A stretch of DNA of 64,000 nucleotides from Amorphochlora amoebiformis (GCA_054601695.1 BAAHQB010000019.1:186001-250000); one strand, 5' to 3'; counted from the stretch's first letter, positions 14,106 to 28,718 are shown. A program made the numbers and translations. The notes: generated by a model from the sequence alone, not told the origin.

Positions 14106-14154
<49 letters not shown>

Positions 14155-14359
14155 TATATATGTATGTATATATAAATTGAGAGGTGTAAAGAGAGAGACA
14201 GGATGGAGATACGGGGTAATAAGAGAGATTGTATATATATATATATATGTATATATATATCTATGGGGTAATAAGAGAGATTATACACATATATATATAT
14301 ATGTATGTATATATGTATGTATGTACACATACATAAACATGTACATATATATATATTTT

Positions 14360-14430
<71 letters not shown>

Positions 14431-14501
14431 ACACATATGCATTTTTTTGTACATGTACACATAGCATTAGGCATAGCCAATGCAGATTTCTACTTTGAAT
14501 A

Positions 14502-14548
<47 letters not shown>

Positions 14549-15055
14549 TGTATATACGTATATGTACACACATGTAAAATATATACAAATATGTATCCAA
14601 TCAGAATGTCCCCGGGCTGTCCGGTACAGCCAGAGCCTAGCATCACCAAATTATCGACAACAAAATCAAACCATGGGAATGTCTCACGGGTTCTTCAGAT
14701 CAAAGGAACTGCCGACGGGTGGGTAGTCACATATTTTTGAGCGAGAGGGAGACAGACAGAGCGAGAGAAAGGGAGTGCGGAAGAAAGAGAGAGAGTGAGG
14801 GGAGAGAGAGCGTGAGAGAGGGTATAGAGCACGAGAGAGGAGGAGAGGGCGAGAGGGAGAGTGCGTGAGAGAGAGAGAGAGAGATGTCGATAATAGAGCG
14901 AGAGTGATAATTGCAGGAGAGCGAATGTAAGGTGAGAGTGAGGGAGTGTATGTATGTTATGTGGATCTAGGTATATGATCTATACATACATATATATATA
15001 TATATATATACATATAAATGTATATAAATAGTTGTATATTTCTACTATTGCACGT

Positions 15056-15092
<37 letters not shown>

Positions 15093-15692
15093 CACAGTGT
15101 GTATAATATTTACAATACATTACAAACACAAACAAAATGTAAAAAAAAACATATTTCTATTATTATTATGAGTACATACATTTTGATACGAAGATACATA
15201 TGTACGTGTGTATCCGTATTTTACACATATCCATTCACACGAAAGTCAACGACCGGAGGAACCGAAAGACAGCCCGCGCTCAGACTCACCATCCACCAGT
15301 GATGTGGTAACACGTAACTCTAAGATTACTTTTCGCTTCAATTAGGCTATGGTTCATAGACTCTATCGTAACAAGTTACAACAAGACTTAGGATTAGCGT
15401 TCGGGGATGAAATATATATGTAACAGGTTACGTTCAGGTTGGGATTAGGGTTGTTAACAGTGTTGGAGAAATAGGATAGGCGAAAATATAAAGGTACAGA
15501 GGGTTAGGATCAGATTATTCAGCCTGTCTTAGTCCAAGGACCGTTGACTCATAGAGGGTTGGGATTTGGAATTAGGGTCAGTTATTCTAGGGAGAGGGCA
15601 TCCAAAAAAGGCATATTTGTACGCTGTGTAATTGAATTTATGCATAATTATGCATGTATACCAAGAATATAAATATAGCCATGTATAATATA

Positions 15693-15739
<47 letters not shown>

Positions 15740-15932
15740 TGTATATATAAATATGTACATATCCACATAAACTTACGTTCACATCTCCAGCGTGGTGTAT
15801 CGACCAGAGGGCAAGTCGCGTTCCCGTCAACAGAAGAGCAAGAGCAAAAACAAAAACAAAAACACACCCCTGGTTACCACCCCACTCGAAACATTATGGC
15901 CCCAACACGAGCTTTTGAAATCGAATCCTTAG
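5101..15932 (+). CDS. 13-exon gene, basic repeat-rich protein, possible ERICH6-like C-terminus
   Basis: I do not recognise the family. Phase-consistent exons: 5101-5181, 5692-6019, 6713-6871, 7177-7257, 7504-7550, 7932-7987, 10467-10711, 11346-11398, 11934-12000, 13155-13201, 13689-13759, 14605-14718, 15791-15932; 496 residues. The start is [20 protein letters not shown]. Exon 2 holds about four 8-residue repeats of NxPRxEQ type. Exons 3 and 7 contain Pro/Gln and Asn-Pro runs encoded by CCCCAA/CCCTAA-like DNA. The middle is very basic. The end ([10 protein letters not shown] ... [15 protein letters not shown]) faintly resembles the ERICH6/FAM194 C-terminal fold (inference). Several introns are (TA)n; intron 9 also holds a GA tract. 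Exon 3 needs a GC donor; without it, the frame stops at 6891 and exons 4-13 form another gene. If exon 12 is not spliced, the gene stops at 14740. Confidence 0.5.
9420..9710. repeat. Large near-perfect inverted repeat
   Basis: The sequence from 9420 (ACATGTAATATAAAGATAAA) through the CA block reappears in reverse complement ending near 9710, matching for about 45 bp. An inner pair (GTACAAATACAGATATATA at about 9531 and its complement near 9610-9630) continues the symmetry with a few mismatches. The centre is (TA)n at about 9560-9600. It lies in the long intron between 7987 and 10467. Confidence 0.8.
10263..10347. repeat. Short inverted repeat around TACTACAGACATA
   Basis: TATGTCTGTAGTATATATATG near 10265 is matched in reverse complement near 10325-10350 (TACTACAGACATATA). 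A third copy of TACTACAGACAT stands at about 10098. All are intronic. Confidence 0.55.
11537..11620. repeat. 42-bp tandem duplication
   Basis: Two adjacent 42-bp copies starting TTACTAAAAATAAGAAATAG differ by a single base near the end (CATGCATG versus CATGTATG). They are intronic and not TA-type. Confidence 0.9.
12476..12770. repeat. Polypurine GA tract with G-run
   Basis: The plus strand is almost entirely A and G for about 300 bp, mostly GAGAGA, ending in runs of G (12728-12756). It lies in an intron of the 13-exon gene. The long minus-strand Ser/Leu open frame across it is a product of CT repetition. Confidence 0.85.
14745..14955. repeat. Polypurine GA tract
   Basis: About 210 bp of GAGAG-rich plus-strand sequence follows exon 12 of the 13-exon gene. 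It is either intronic or 3' flanking, depending on the model. Confidence 0.8.
15240..15315 (+). other. Possible cassette exon
   Basis: A TA-poor patch reads [15 protein letters not shown] between an AG at about 15260 and the donor TG|GTAACA at about 15304, in phase 2-2. It would fit between exons 12 and 13 of the 13-exon gene. The acceptor has a poor pyrimidine tract, so it is left out of the model. Confidence 0.2.
15345..15600. repeat. Scattered degenerate TTAGGG-type units
   Basis: GGATTAG, GGGATTAGGGTTG, GGGTTAGGAT and GGAATTAGGGTC recur through otherwise unremarkable sequence in front of exon 13. The orientation is opposite to the array at 16.0 kb. Confidence 0.6.
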
Positions 15933-16011
15933 ACTTTTTTTCAGTGCTAATATCGATCTATCTCACAAGAAACTAAGTCGAAATGTGTGCTATCATTAGC
16001 TCAAAACCTTA

Positions 16012-16664
16012 TCCCTACTCTAACCCAACCCTAACTCTTAACCCTGAGACTAACCCTAACCATAACCCTATCATTAACCCTAACCCCAACCTTGACCCTG
16101 ACCCTAATCATAAACCTAAGCCTAAGCCTAAGTCTACCCTAACCCTTACCCTAACCCAACCCTAACCCTAACCCTAACTCTAACCCTAACCCTAACCCTA
16201 AACTGACACTAAGCCTAATCCTAACCCTAACCTTAAACCTTAACCCTCTAAACCTAATCCTAGCCATCACCCTAACCCTAACCCTAACCCTAACCTTCTA
16301 AACCTAATCCTAACCCTAACCCTAACCCTAACCCTAACCCTCTAAACCTAATCCTAGCCCTAACCCGAACGCCAACCCTCTAAACTTAATCCTCCTAACC
16401 TAACCCTAACACCAACCCTCTAAACCTAATCCTAACCCTAACCCTAACCCTAACCCTCTAAACCTAATCCTAACCCTAACCCTAACCCTAACCCTAACCC
16501 TAAACCTCTTACCTAATCCTAACCCTAACCCTAACCCTAACCCAACCTTCAAAATATAATCCCAACCCTAACCCTAACCCTAACCCTAACCCTAACCTTA
16601 ACCCTCTAAAACTAATCCTAACCCTAACCCTAACCTTAAACCTAAGCCTAAGCCTAACCCTGGC
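16012..16664. repeat. Interstitial telomere-type array (CCCTAA)n
   Basis: About 650 bp of CCCTAA units on the plus strand, many perfect, broken into higher-order blocks by CCCTCTAAACCTAATCCTA. It lies just upstream of the first detected exon of the next gene. It is not a chromosome end, because genes continue on both sides. Confidence 0.95.
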
Positions 16665-16674
16665 ATGTTTGTAG

Positions 16675-16736
16675 GGGGTGGGGAAAGCGACCAAGATTCA
16701 GAGTTGTTGAGGTATGTGTATATACATATACATGCA

Positions 16737-16794
<58 letters not shown>

Positions 16795-16821
16795 TATACT
16801 TAAATATATATGTGCATATAT

Positions 16822-16852
<31 letters not shown>

Positions 16853-17600
16853 GTATTATACAAAGTATTTCTACATATATACATATTATACGCACATGAA
16901 CAGTATATACACACATACACATATGTATATGTACATATATTTATAAATATATCTATAAGTATATACATATGTTTATATGTATATTATTATATATAACCCA
17001 TGTAGGAAAGTGAAAAATGACCTCGAAGGAATCCAACATATTTTGGCCGAGTTAGGGAAGGATACTGGTATACATACATACACATATATATATATATAAA
17101 TACATCCAACATATACGTATATATCTATAATACATATATACATTCATCCATACATTCATAGACATATAAATACACACACACATATATTTATATATATCCC
17201 CCTCTACATGTCCACTATGGTGATATTTCAATGATCTCTGAATTCTCAGGGTTCTATGAGACCTCCTTCTGTCCCTATCGCTCTAACATTCTTTGACATC
17301 TCTTTCTCTCGGTCCTGCTCTGATGCAATGCCTGTTGTATATATCTAATAAATATATGCATATATGTGTATGTATGTATGTATCTGTGTACATATCTATT
17401 TACATATAAATATTTACATGTATACGTAAACAGTGTGTGTATAAATAAGTATGTATATATATGTGTATGTATATTTATATGTATGTGTAGGTATATATTT
17501 ATATATTTATATATATATATGTGTGTGTGTGTGCGTGTATAAATATATAGCTGTATGTAAATCTACGTTAACATATATATATATATATATATACATACAG

Positions 17601-17631
<31 letters not shown>

Positions 17632-17791
17632 TGTATACATAGGAATCTGTATGTTCATGTGTGTATAAATGTACACATGCATGTACGCGGATATATGCAT
17701 ACATACAATGCATGTCGCCCATTCGTACATATTATAAATAAATATATATATGCATCTATGTATGCATACATATATGTAAAATATACATACC

Positions 17792-17833
<42 letters not shown>

Positions 17834-18070
17834 ACGTAAATACCTATCCAACGTAGCATGACATGGAGTATGTACATATGCATATTATGTAGAGAAACTA
17901 CTTGATTCGGATCACGAAGACAAGTTGGAGATTACCGATGTGGAGACGAATGAACTATTGTCGTATATTCCTGGAACTCATGGGGGGTATGTGTGCTTTT
18001 GAATTGGAATATATATATGTATATATGTATATATTAGATATATATATATATGGTATATATGCATGTAAAA

Positions 18071-18110
<40 letters not shown>

Positions 18111-18317
18111 ATGTGTATGTATGAATGTGGGTATTTAATGCATGAATATAATATATATATATATGCATATAATATATATATATATATATATATTAATACG
18201 TGCATACATGAATGTTTGTATGTGTTTATCCCTAGTCAAGAGACGAATGAGCTCAAGTCCTATATTCCTGGAACTCATGGGAGGTATGTGTACTTTTGAA
18301 TTGAAATATATATCTAC

Positions 18318-18348
<31 letters not shown>

Positions 18349-18514
18349 ATATATATATACATTAATGTATCTGTATATTACTATGTATGCTACATATATA
18401 TATATATATATTGTACGTAAATATATATTTCTATATACAAGTGTATATATATATATATATGTATATACATATGTGAATGTGCGTGTTTAATGCACGAATA
18501 TATATGTATATATA

Positions 18515-18563
<49 letters not shown>

Positions 18564-18643
18564 TACTTGTTACATGAATGTTTGTATGTGTTTAACACTA
18601 GTCAAGATATAAATGTACAGACAAACAAGTATATGTGTGTATA

Positions 18644-18689
<46 letters not shown>

Positions 18690-18849
18690 TATATATATAT
18701 TATGTATACACATATATATAAATATATATGTATGTATGTATGTATGAGTATGTTTATATACATATATATATATATAATATTTATGCATACACAGTGATAC
18801 GGGGCCGAGCAGCTATGGTGAAAGCTTTTATAATCTTGCAAGTAATTAA
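16675..18849 (+). CDS. 3' part of a gene with a duplicated exon, charged protein
   Basis: I do not recognise this gene; its 5' end was not found. Exons in consistent phase: 16675-16711, 17006-17067, 17893-17986, 18236-18283, 18795-18849, stop TAA at 18847. About 98 residues are covered. The encoded segment is acidic and partly helical ([47 protein letters not shown]), then carries [13 protein letters not shown] twice, and ends [15 protein letters not shown]. The second YIPGTHG exon is a tandem duplicate of the end of the previous one and is symmetric (phase 2-2), so it adds 16 codons without a frameshift. Introns are (TA)n. The telomere-type array at 16.0-16.66 kb lies immediately upstream and may be inside an intron. 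Confidence 0.6.
17952..18620. repeat. Tandem duplication of exon plus intron ends
   Basis: Copy 1 (about 17942-18015) and copy 2 (about 18240-18306) share GAGACGAATGA, TATATTCCTGGAACTCATGG, the donor GTATGTGT and the following CTTTTGAATTG. Upstream, AATGTTTGTATGTGTTTA and CTAGTCAAGA recur at about 18211-18241 and again at about 18577-18606. That third unit has lost the exon body. The unit length is about 300-360 bp. Confidence 0.85.
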
Positions 18850-18989
18850 GCTTCAATTTCATACATGACGGGGATTATTAAAATACCACATGTACAGTTT
18901 GGCTGCAGCACAATGGTTAAACTTACAATTACCAGATTAACTCGTGGATAAAGTTTTAACTACTAGCTGCAGGATACTCTAGCTTAGCG

Positions 18990-19330
18990 AATTCGAAAGA
19001 TCAAGATCTAGAAGATAGGTGTAAAAACTAGTATAAACTAGATAAACGTGTAAATATAGTGGTCAATACCTAGTCTCCATGAGATGTGCAACGATGCACT
19101 GAACTAGTGAAGTATATTCTAACTAGTCTAATTTTCTAGATTATTATTAGTTCAGTAGTTATACTAGTATCATGATCTAGTGATTCATGGCCGCTACGTC
19201 TAGTTACTAGAGTTAGTACGTACACATATTCTATGTAGATACTGTCTAGAGATCTCTAGCAAGTACACGTAAACTACTTCTAGTTAGATAATTACATTAA
19301 AGTAGGGCCTAATACTAGAGTGCTTCTAAG
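18990..19330. repeat. CTAG-rich island
   Basis: A TA-microsatellite-free stretch with unusually many CTAG and ACTAG tetramers, including CTAGA and ACTAGT. Three other islands share the composition (about 1680-1800, 36200-36440, 52100-52870). I see no gene in it. Confidence 0.65.
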
Positions 19331-19337
19331 GCTTAAA

Positions 19338-19577
19338 ATGGCTTGCCTTATTGGCGATTTTGACTTCCATCTTCCACTTCTCTTTTGCTGTCGTGGGAAG
19401 CGACCGCTGCGTTCTGAGGACGGGGGACCCGACTCGGGTCTGAGGGGTGCTTGGCTCGGAAACCTGTGAAGATTAACATGTTATCAGTAGATATAAACGA
19501 AGCTCATGCATACTTAATAATATATACTCATACCTACTATATAATTATGTACACGTATATATATATATATATATACG

Positions 19578-19623
<46 letters not shown>

Positions 19624-19828
19624 CAGGATATGCTGTTTGTATATTGTACAAAGACAAACAATAGGCATACTGTTAAAAATGTATACTTTGATATGGGCGT
19701 GTATTGGTATACCCATGTTTATATATATGTGTAAATATATGTAAATCTATATCTACATACGGCAGAAAACACGCATATATGTATATATATATATATATAT
19801 ACATATACACATATATGCATACATACAT

Positions 19829-19874
<46 letters not shown>

Positions 19875-19963
19875 AACGTACATGTTAAATATATCATATT
19901 ACATCTCTTGTTATATCTACATATATATGAATGCACACACATATATATATATATATATGTGTG

Positions 19964-20023
<60 letters not shown>

Positions 20024-20045
20024 TATACATATAGTAAATATACAC

Positions 20046-20085
<40 letters not shown>

Positions 20086-20249
20086 CATTTACATATATAT
20101 ATGTATATATGCATTATATACAATATATATTCTCTCTCTATATATATATAGTATAAATAACATACATGTGTATTTTTGTGTATATTTTATAGTCTATATA
20201 CATACATACATATATATATATACACACATATATATATATATATATGCAT

Positions 20250-20300
<51 letters not shown>

Positions 20301-20542
20301 ATATGTAATTATTGCCTCCTCAAATGTTGTAGATGTTGACGATCGGCAAATCTCGGGCAACTTCGGCCATGGGATGTAAGGTCTATGTATATACGAATGT
20401 AAGTATCTATTGCATCTATACACATCTATATTGCATGCATACATAAATCTACATATAAATATACGTACATATATATATTGTATACATACATATATATATA
20501 TATATATTATACTATGTATACATTTGTACAATTAAATATATT

Positions 20543-20583
<41 letters not shown>

Positions 20584-20750
20584 TATACATTCATTTATAA
20601 ATCCTAATCTTCATGTACAAATGTATAAAACATAATTATATACATGTATACATATGTTCATATTCTGGACGTACACTATAAAGAAGTGGTATGTGCATGT
20701 ATTTTTATTTCTACTTCACACATGTATACATATGCATATAATAATATATG

Positions 20751-20793
<43 letters not shown>

Positions 20794-20831
20794 ACATATA
20801 TAAATGCATACCATGAAATATATATATATAT

Positions 20832-20880
<49 letters not shown>

Positions 20881-21212
20881 TTTATGTATGTATGTACATG
20901 TACATGTACATATATACGTAGATATGTAGGTATTTATATAATAAAAATATGCATATATATGTATATATATATATATATATATATAGTGTAAGTATATACA
21001 TGTACTAAGGATATTTAGTTATACATACATGTGTGTGTGCACATATGTATATATATATATATGTATGTATACATGTGCATATATGTATGTATATATATAT
21101 ATATATATATAAAATATATTATTTTCTTCATTTATACGTACAAAGATTATGTGTATCACTGTTTTTTTTGTAAATATACATATATATATATACACATATA
21201 TATATGTTTATG

Positions 21213-21244
<32 letters not shown>

Positions 21245-21560
21245 TTATATTAGTATTTTGACTTCTGAGGGGAGGGCGTTCTGGCTTGGTCGTTATGTAT
21301 GCTCCGCAGAGTCTAAGGTGTATATATGTGTACACACATATTTATTGAAATACAAGTATATATATATATATATATATGTTATATATTATATAGTATATAC
21401 GTATACGTACACATATATATGAATACACGTGCACATAGCAAAATAATTATGTACATATATATATATGTATATATGTATGTGTTTGTGTGTGTGCCTCTAT
21501 ATTGATACATATACATATATATATATATATATATATGTATAAGTTATATGTATATATACA

Positions 21561-21608
<48 letters not shown>

Positions 21609-21854
21609 TATAAACCCTAACCTTAACCCTAACCGTAACTGACTGTAACCCTAACCTTTTCAATAATTGTAGATATAGTTTTAAGCCTAATTCTAAGCTA
21701 ATTGAAACTTATAAATCTAAATATTACCTTAATCCTAACATCATCTTAACCATAACCCTAATCATAACCCTAAGCTAACCCTGGCTATGCCTCTAGTCGT
21801 ATTTGTAATTGAAGATATATGTTAAAGTCATGTTACAGGAGTATTTGGTGTTTA

Positions 21855-21885
<31 letters not shown>

Positions 21886-21922
21886 ATATATATGTATTTA
21901 TTTAAGTATATACATAACTGCA

Positions 21923-21966
<44 letters not shown>

Positions 21967-22917
21967 ACATACTAACAAAAAAAAAGGTTTATGTATTGAC
22001 CTGTTGTATTTTAGGGCACTTAAGAAGAGATTTTCGAAGCTGAGTCCTTATCTTAAAACTCCTACGAAAGCTCTCCTCGCACTATATATGTACGTACATA
22101 TGTACATCGAATACATATAACAACTATTATATATATATATATATATATGTACATAAATGTACATAATATGTATATATATATATATGTATATGTATGTGTA
22201 AATACATATGTCTAGATCATAGTCTTAATAATACATGTACATGATACACATATTCAAAGAATAAAATATGGAAAAACATATATCCACATATATCTAAGTA
22301 TATACATACACACACACACACACATGTTTAGATACATGACATCTGAATTCATTCATTACATGAGAGACAACAATACATGTATTCACTATATATGTATATA
22401 TATATTGAGATTGAGAAAAAACGAGAAAAGCAAAGAGCGAGAGAGGGAGGAAAGAGAGACAAGGCGAGAGTGGAGCTCGGCAGAGAGAGGAAGATGAAGA
22501 GAAGGAAAGTGGACGGAGAGACTGAGAGAGAGGGGAAGAGAGCGGTGGATGAGAGAGAGAGAGAGGAAAAGAGAGGGGAGAAGAGAGAGTAGAAAATGGA
22601 TTTAGGATGATATTAGATGGGGTTGGAATGAAAGGGGACCAGGATGTAATGGGATAGGATAGGACGAGGGTAATAGCTGAGAGAGGAGAAGGGAGAGGGG
22701 GGCGAGGAAAATAGGGAGAGTTGAGAGAGGGAGAGATATTTTTTTTTTACATATGCACGTTATTTGTAGATAGTTATATTCATGTATTTAAAACAGTATG
22801 TATGTACATGTGAGCATATATGTATTTATATATGTCGAAATGAACATGTATATATACATATGTATATATATATATATACATATATACATATACATATACA
22901 TTTATATGTGTGAGTGA

Positions 22918-22986
<69 letters not shown>

Positions 22987-23660
22987 CATATAAATATGTG
23001 TGGTAGACATGCATATATACATATATATTTATATATATATATATGTTTGTACCTTATATTTAATGTGTATATGTATACATACACACATTAAAAATATACA
23101 CATAAATTGCATTTATTAATATATATATATATATGTATGTACATATATATATGTATATGTAACACGTTACGTGTACAAAATATATGTACACAGGTTTTAC
23201 CCGCAAACATTTATATAGATAGATATATACTATATATATATACATTGATAAATATATATATATATATATCTATATATATATATATATATAATATATATAT
23301 ATGTATCTAATATGCATGTATCTGATATGCATACATAGATATATATATATTATATATATACATACATATATGCTAACAAATATAACCTGCTTAATCTTGT
23401 TGACATAATAGCTTTCATTCGTAATACTCTCCAAAGGCTCGGCTCGGACCTACACACGTGCGTGATCAATCATTAGCACCTTAAGTCTAACATATACCTG
23501 CGTTAATTTACATGATTTTACCAGAAATCTACCAATAGCTCTCGGGAGCGGGACGGAGACATCAGGACTTCGGATCTAAGAGACAGTAAGGTATCTCTCT
23601 TCCATGTATATATATGTATGTACATATTAAACCATACAAATATATTTATATATATATATA

Positions 23661-23732
<72 letters not shown>

Positions 23733-23754
23733 ATATATTATATATATATATATG

Positions 23755-23802
<48 letters not shown>

Positions 23803-24037
23803 GTTAGCACGTATTACGTAGTGTTTGTAACATGTGCATTGCACACATAAGTTGTGTACTCGCTGCATACTTACAACCCCACATACGGACATTTATTTCC
23901 ACGATTTTGAAAAAAAAAACGAAAGCGAGGGCTTGTCTTACATCACAAATGTCCACAATCTTTGCGTTATGATATTGGATATTATCATCAAAAAATATTT
24001 GCTGCTTCCCCTCTTGCAGATTGATTCTGACATGTGA
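19338..24037 (+). CDS. Multi-exon gene of unknown function
   Basis: I do not recognise this gene. Exon candidates: 19338-19446 (start [20 protein letters not shown], donor uncertain), 20333-20375 ([13 protein letters not shown]), 21254-21317 ([20 protein letters not shown]), 23525-23590 ([20 protein letters not shown]), and a tiny last exon 24020-24037 (IDSDM, stop) after the textbook acceptor CTGCTTCCCCTCTTGCAG. Phases agree throughout. A further exon-like segment, 22015-22089 ([20 protein letters not shown]), is phase 2-2 and does not fit between its neighbours. If the last exon is skipped, phase 0 also allows joining to 24739-24837 and 25936 onward, merging this gene with the next. Introns are mainly (TA)n, with a GA tract and degenerate CCCTAA units. 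Confidence 0.4.
21607..21795. repeat. Degenerate CCCTAA telomere-type repeat
   Basis: CCCTAACC units decay into CCTAATTCTAAGC-like sequence over about 190 bp inside an intron. The orientation matches the 16-kb array. Confidence 0.7.
22395..22740. repeat. Polypurine GA tract
   Basis: About 340 bp of A/G-only or nearly A/G-only plus-strand sequence, less regular than pure GAGA. It is intronic in the 19.3-24.0 kb model. Confidence 0.8.
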
Positions 24038-24172
24038 TTTGTGTAAATATGATATTCATGTAGATTTATCAAGTGGTCTTCGTTTATATATATATATATG
24101 TATATATACATATGCATTCATGTCTTGGCTTGAATAAATATATATCTATTTACGTATTTATATACCTTTACA

Positions 24173-24203
<31 letters not shown>

Positions 24204-24309
24204 CAAATATATATAATTTATATATGTATATATACATATGTATATATATATATATATAAATACACACACACACGCATGTATATATACATATATGTATGTA
24301 ATATATACA

Positions 24310-24358
<49 letters not shown>

Positions 24359-24651
24359 TTCAGCTTCCTCTTGCTGGCTAATTATGATACATAGACATCT
24401 GCATATTACATAACATTGTAACTAACTATATATATATATTATATATATATATATATATGTATATATATTTATATACATAACATCATATATATATATATAT
24501 ATATATTACATATATATATACACATACATATATATGTATATATATATATATATATATATGTATATAGACATATAAAATAAACGTATCTATACATATAATA
24601 CATACATATATATATATATATGCCTATATATGCATATATATATATATATAT

Positions 24652-24697
<46 letters not shown>

Positions 24698-24738
24698 GCA
24701 TACGAATGTAACATAATATAATACACATACGAGTCAAG

Positions 24739-25261
24739 AACGAAGAGCTTCCCCGCGTTGCCAGCCTACCAAACAACCCCAACCCAAACACACATCACCA
24801 GAATAACAAACAGAAACACATACATATCAACACACACGTGTAACAAAGTTATCCGAGCCGCAAGCCGAGGCTTAAGCTGACCTTAAGTGACGTAGGCATA
24901 CGGATTTTTAATTTTTCGTATATTTTCGTCTTGATATATGTTTTTGAGGGAGAATGAGAGGGAAAAGGGGGGGGGTGGAGATGAGGAAGATGTAATGTGC
25001 GCTTTAATATATATGACTATACACATGCGTGGGAAGAATATATAAATGTATGTAATGTTTCGTATGTATGTATAGTATATGTATGTATATAGATGTTAAT
25101 ATTTTAAAATACACCCCTATACGTATATTTAAATATAAATATGAATATATATATATATATATAATATATATATATGTATATTATGTACATATATATATCT
25201 AACACCTTATATATATAATATACATATATATATATGTATATATATATATGCATATATATAT

Positions 25262-25295
<34 letters not shown>

Positions 25296-25392
25296 GTATA
25301 GTACATGTATAATATAAATGCATATAGACATATATGAAAACACTCTATATATATGTACATATCAATGTGAATATACATATATATATATACAT

Positions 25393-25426
<34 letters not shown>

Positions 25427-25711
25427 TAAATATATATATGTATATATATATTCATATGTGTATATTATGCATATTTACATACGTATGTATGCATGTATCT
25501 TATATAAACATACAATTGTATTATGTAACATGTTGAATCCACAAACAACACGAATTTAAATGTATATGTAAATATATATACATATATATATATATATGAT
25601 GTATATATATATATACATATATAGATATGCGCATACATACACCTGGAGTGCTTGATTAAACTTTATTCTCTCCAGCACAGGAAATATGCATGTATATATA
25701 CAAACATACGT

Positions 25712-25786
<75 letters not shown>

Positions 25787-26127
25787 CATAAATATATTAA
25801 CATTAGCGCACATAAGCATTGTATTATCTATACACACACTATACATATGTAGTACATAATCCATAAAAGTAGATTATGTAATTTTATACAACAACATACA
25901 ACGGAAGGTAGTGAACCTGGCTGTGTTCTCTCCAGTGTACAAAACAGTCACGAATTGCAAGGCTTAGAGGGCCTCTGGATACCGCCTTTGTATCGTGTAT
26001 ATAAAAATACGAAAATTGATATATTTGTTTACATTATCTATATACATATACATACTAAATATGTGGGTGTGTCTATGTATGTATTAAAACATACACAATA
26101 TTATATATATATACACACACACACACG

Positions 26128-26224
<97 letters not shown>

Positions 26225-26418
26225 CATGTTTAAACACACATACACACAATGTACATATATATATATATATATATATATCATATATAGATACCTTTTTGAA
26301 AAAGTTGTATATATTTCTTTTGCCAGTAATAATTCGTTCCTTTGCAACGTGCGAAAACGGGTAGCCATCAGAAGCACTCTTCCTCTTAAAGTATATACAT
26401 GTATTATAACACATACAT

Positions 26419-26516
<98 letters not shown>

Positions 26517-26835
26517 AGGCATATTATATACTTTATATATATATATATATATATATGAAAATATGTGCGCACGTACGTATTACAAATATACACCTAATTA
26601 TAATCCCAAGAAATTTAAAAAATATGATAAGGTATTTAACTGTTCCGGCTGTAGGAAGGGTATACCGAAAAAAAAAAACGAAAACAAGAACCGAAAAATA
26701 ATCGAAAAGAAAAATTTTCTTAGTTGCAAAGTTGAAAATATTAATTCGGCGAGCTCTACCTGCTTGAGAGTGCCGAGGGCTAGCGTAACCGTCTGCTCTG
26801 AGCGATCAATAGATCCAAACCTATTAAACATATGA
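24739..26835 (+). CDS. 3' part of a multi-exon gene, Cys/Lys-rich C-terminus
   Basis: I do not recognise this gene. Exons in consistent phase: 24739-24837 ([20 protein letters not shown]), 25936-25994 ([19 protein letters not shown], after the acceptor TGTTCTCTCCAG), 26327-26390 ([20 protein letters not shown], after TTTCTTTTGCCAG) and 26611-26835, stop at 26833-26835. The last exon is basic with scattered cysteines ([32 protein letters not shown]). A zinc-binding role is possible but no family pattern is clear. The first exon's splice sites are weak. No start was found, and the gene may continue from the model ending at 24037. Introns contain pure (TA)n. Confidence 0.45.
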
Positions 26836-26839
26836 GTAT

Positions 26840-27589
<750 letters not shown>

Positions 27590-27590
<1 letters not shown>

Positions 27591-27995
27591 ATCTTATAAT
27601 AAAACAGCCAAGATAAAATACAAAACTATCAGATAACACACCGCACAGAAAAGGGGAATTAGGTTTGTCTAATCCCTACACCTCCCTCTCTTTCTCTCTC
27701 GCTCTTCTCTTCTCTCCATTTCTTCTCCCTCCCCTCTCGTGAGAATACTCTAGCACTCACCCACAAACAGACTCCCTCTCTCACCTTGGCTGGCCCTTAA
27801 ACTCGACAGAATTCTCCAACTCCACCGAACATTTTGCGGCTTCCTCAGTCCTAAAAGACGAACCCTGTTGTTTGGGGTTACGTCGTTAGTTACGGTTGGG
27901 CTAGAAACAGCTTAGGTTATTTAATTGAAGTTTGTGTTGGCTATAGTGGTTGGGTTTGGCGCACCTTGGTCGGGAACGATGTTGGTGCCCCCGGA
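27590..27995. other. TA-poor, C/T-rich intergenic segment
   Basis: A CT-rich stretch (27680-27745) is followed by unique sequence up to the ATG at 27996. It may be the 5' flank of the small gene. I see no coding exon in it. Confidence 0.4.
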
Positions 27996-28311
27996 ATGAA
28001 TAGACGCATGTCCGGCTGCGGAATTATCGAGAGACTTGAGGATAATATTTGGAATATTCTAGAAAATTCTGAGGTTTCTAGGGGATCTTGATGCTTCTTG
28101 GTGGCTGGGGGTGAGAAAACTGTTTTTGGCCAAATATAGAAGGTGATGAAGAATTATTGGGGAGGTAGGTGGATTATTCACCTGCCCGTCAGATCCATCC
28201 ATACGGAAGCCAACGTGTAACGGGTGAACCCCACAGCACTGCGCACATAAACATGTGAGTCTATGTGTATAATATCAAATATGTATCGTACGAATGCATA
28301 TATATTATGTT

Positions 28312-28345
<34 letters not shown>

Positions 28346-28665
28346 TTAATTTTCATAATTGTTATTACAACAGCATTACATTTAAGAGTACATGTATATG
28401 TATATTTAATATCTGTAGTGTACAAATGCGTTGAATTCACGGGCGACGTCCAGAAGGTCGGACCCTGGCATTTATATAATATATATATATTATATATATA
28501 TATATATGTTTATACATATATGTATAATACATTTATACATACATATATGTATATATATATATATATTTATTTATTTATACTTATGTACCTAACACGTGTA
28601 TTTTTGATATTTATATATACATATAATATATATATATATATATTTATATATATATGTATATTTTG

Positions 28666-28718
<53 letters not shown>

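Noticed and set aside
15983-16165. 60-residue Asn/Pro/Lys frame in the telomere array
   Set aside because: It is a direct translation of CCCTAA variants, with no splice sites.
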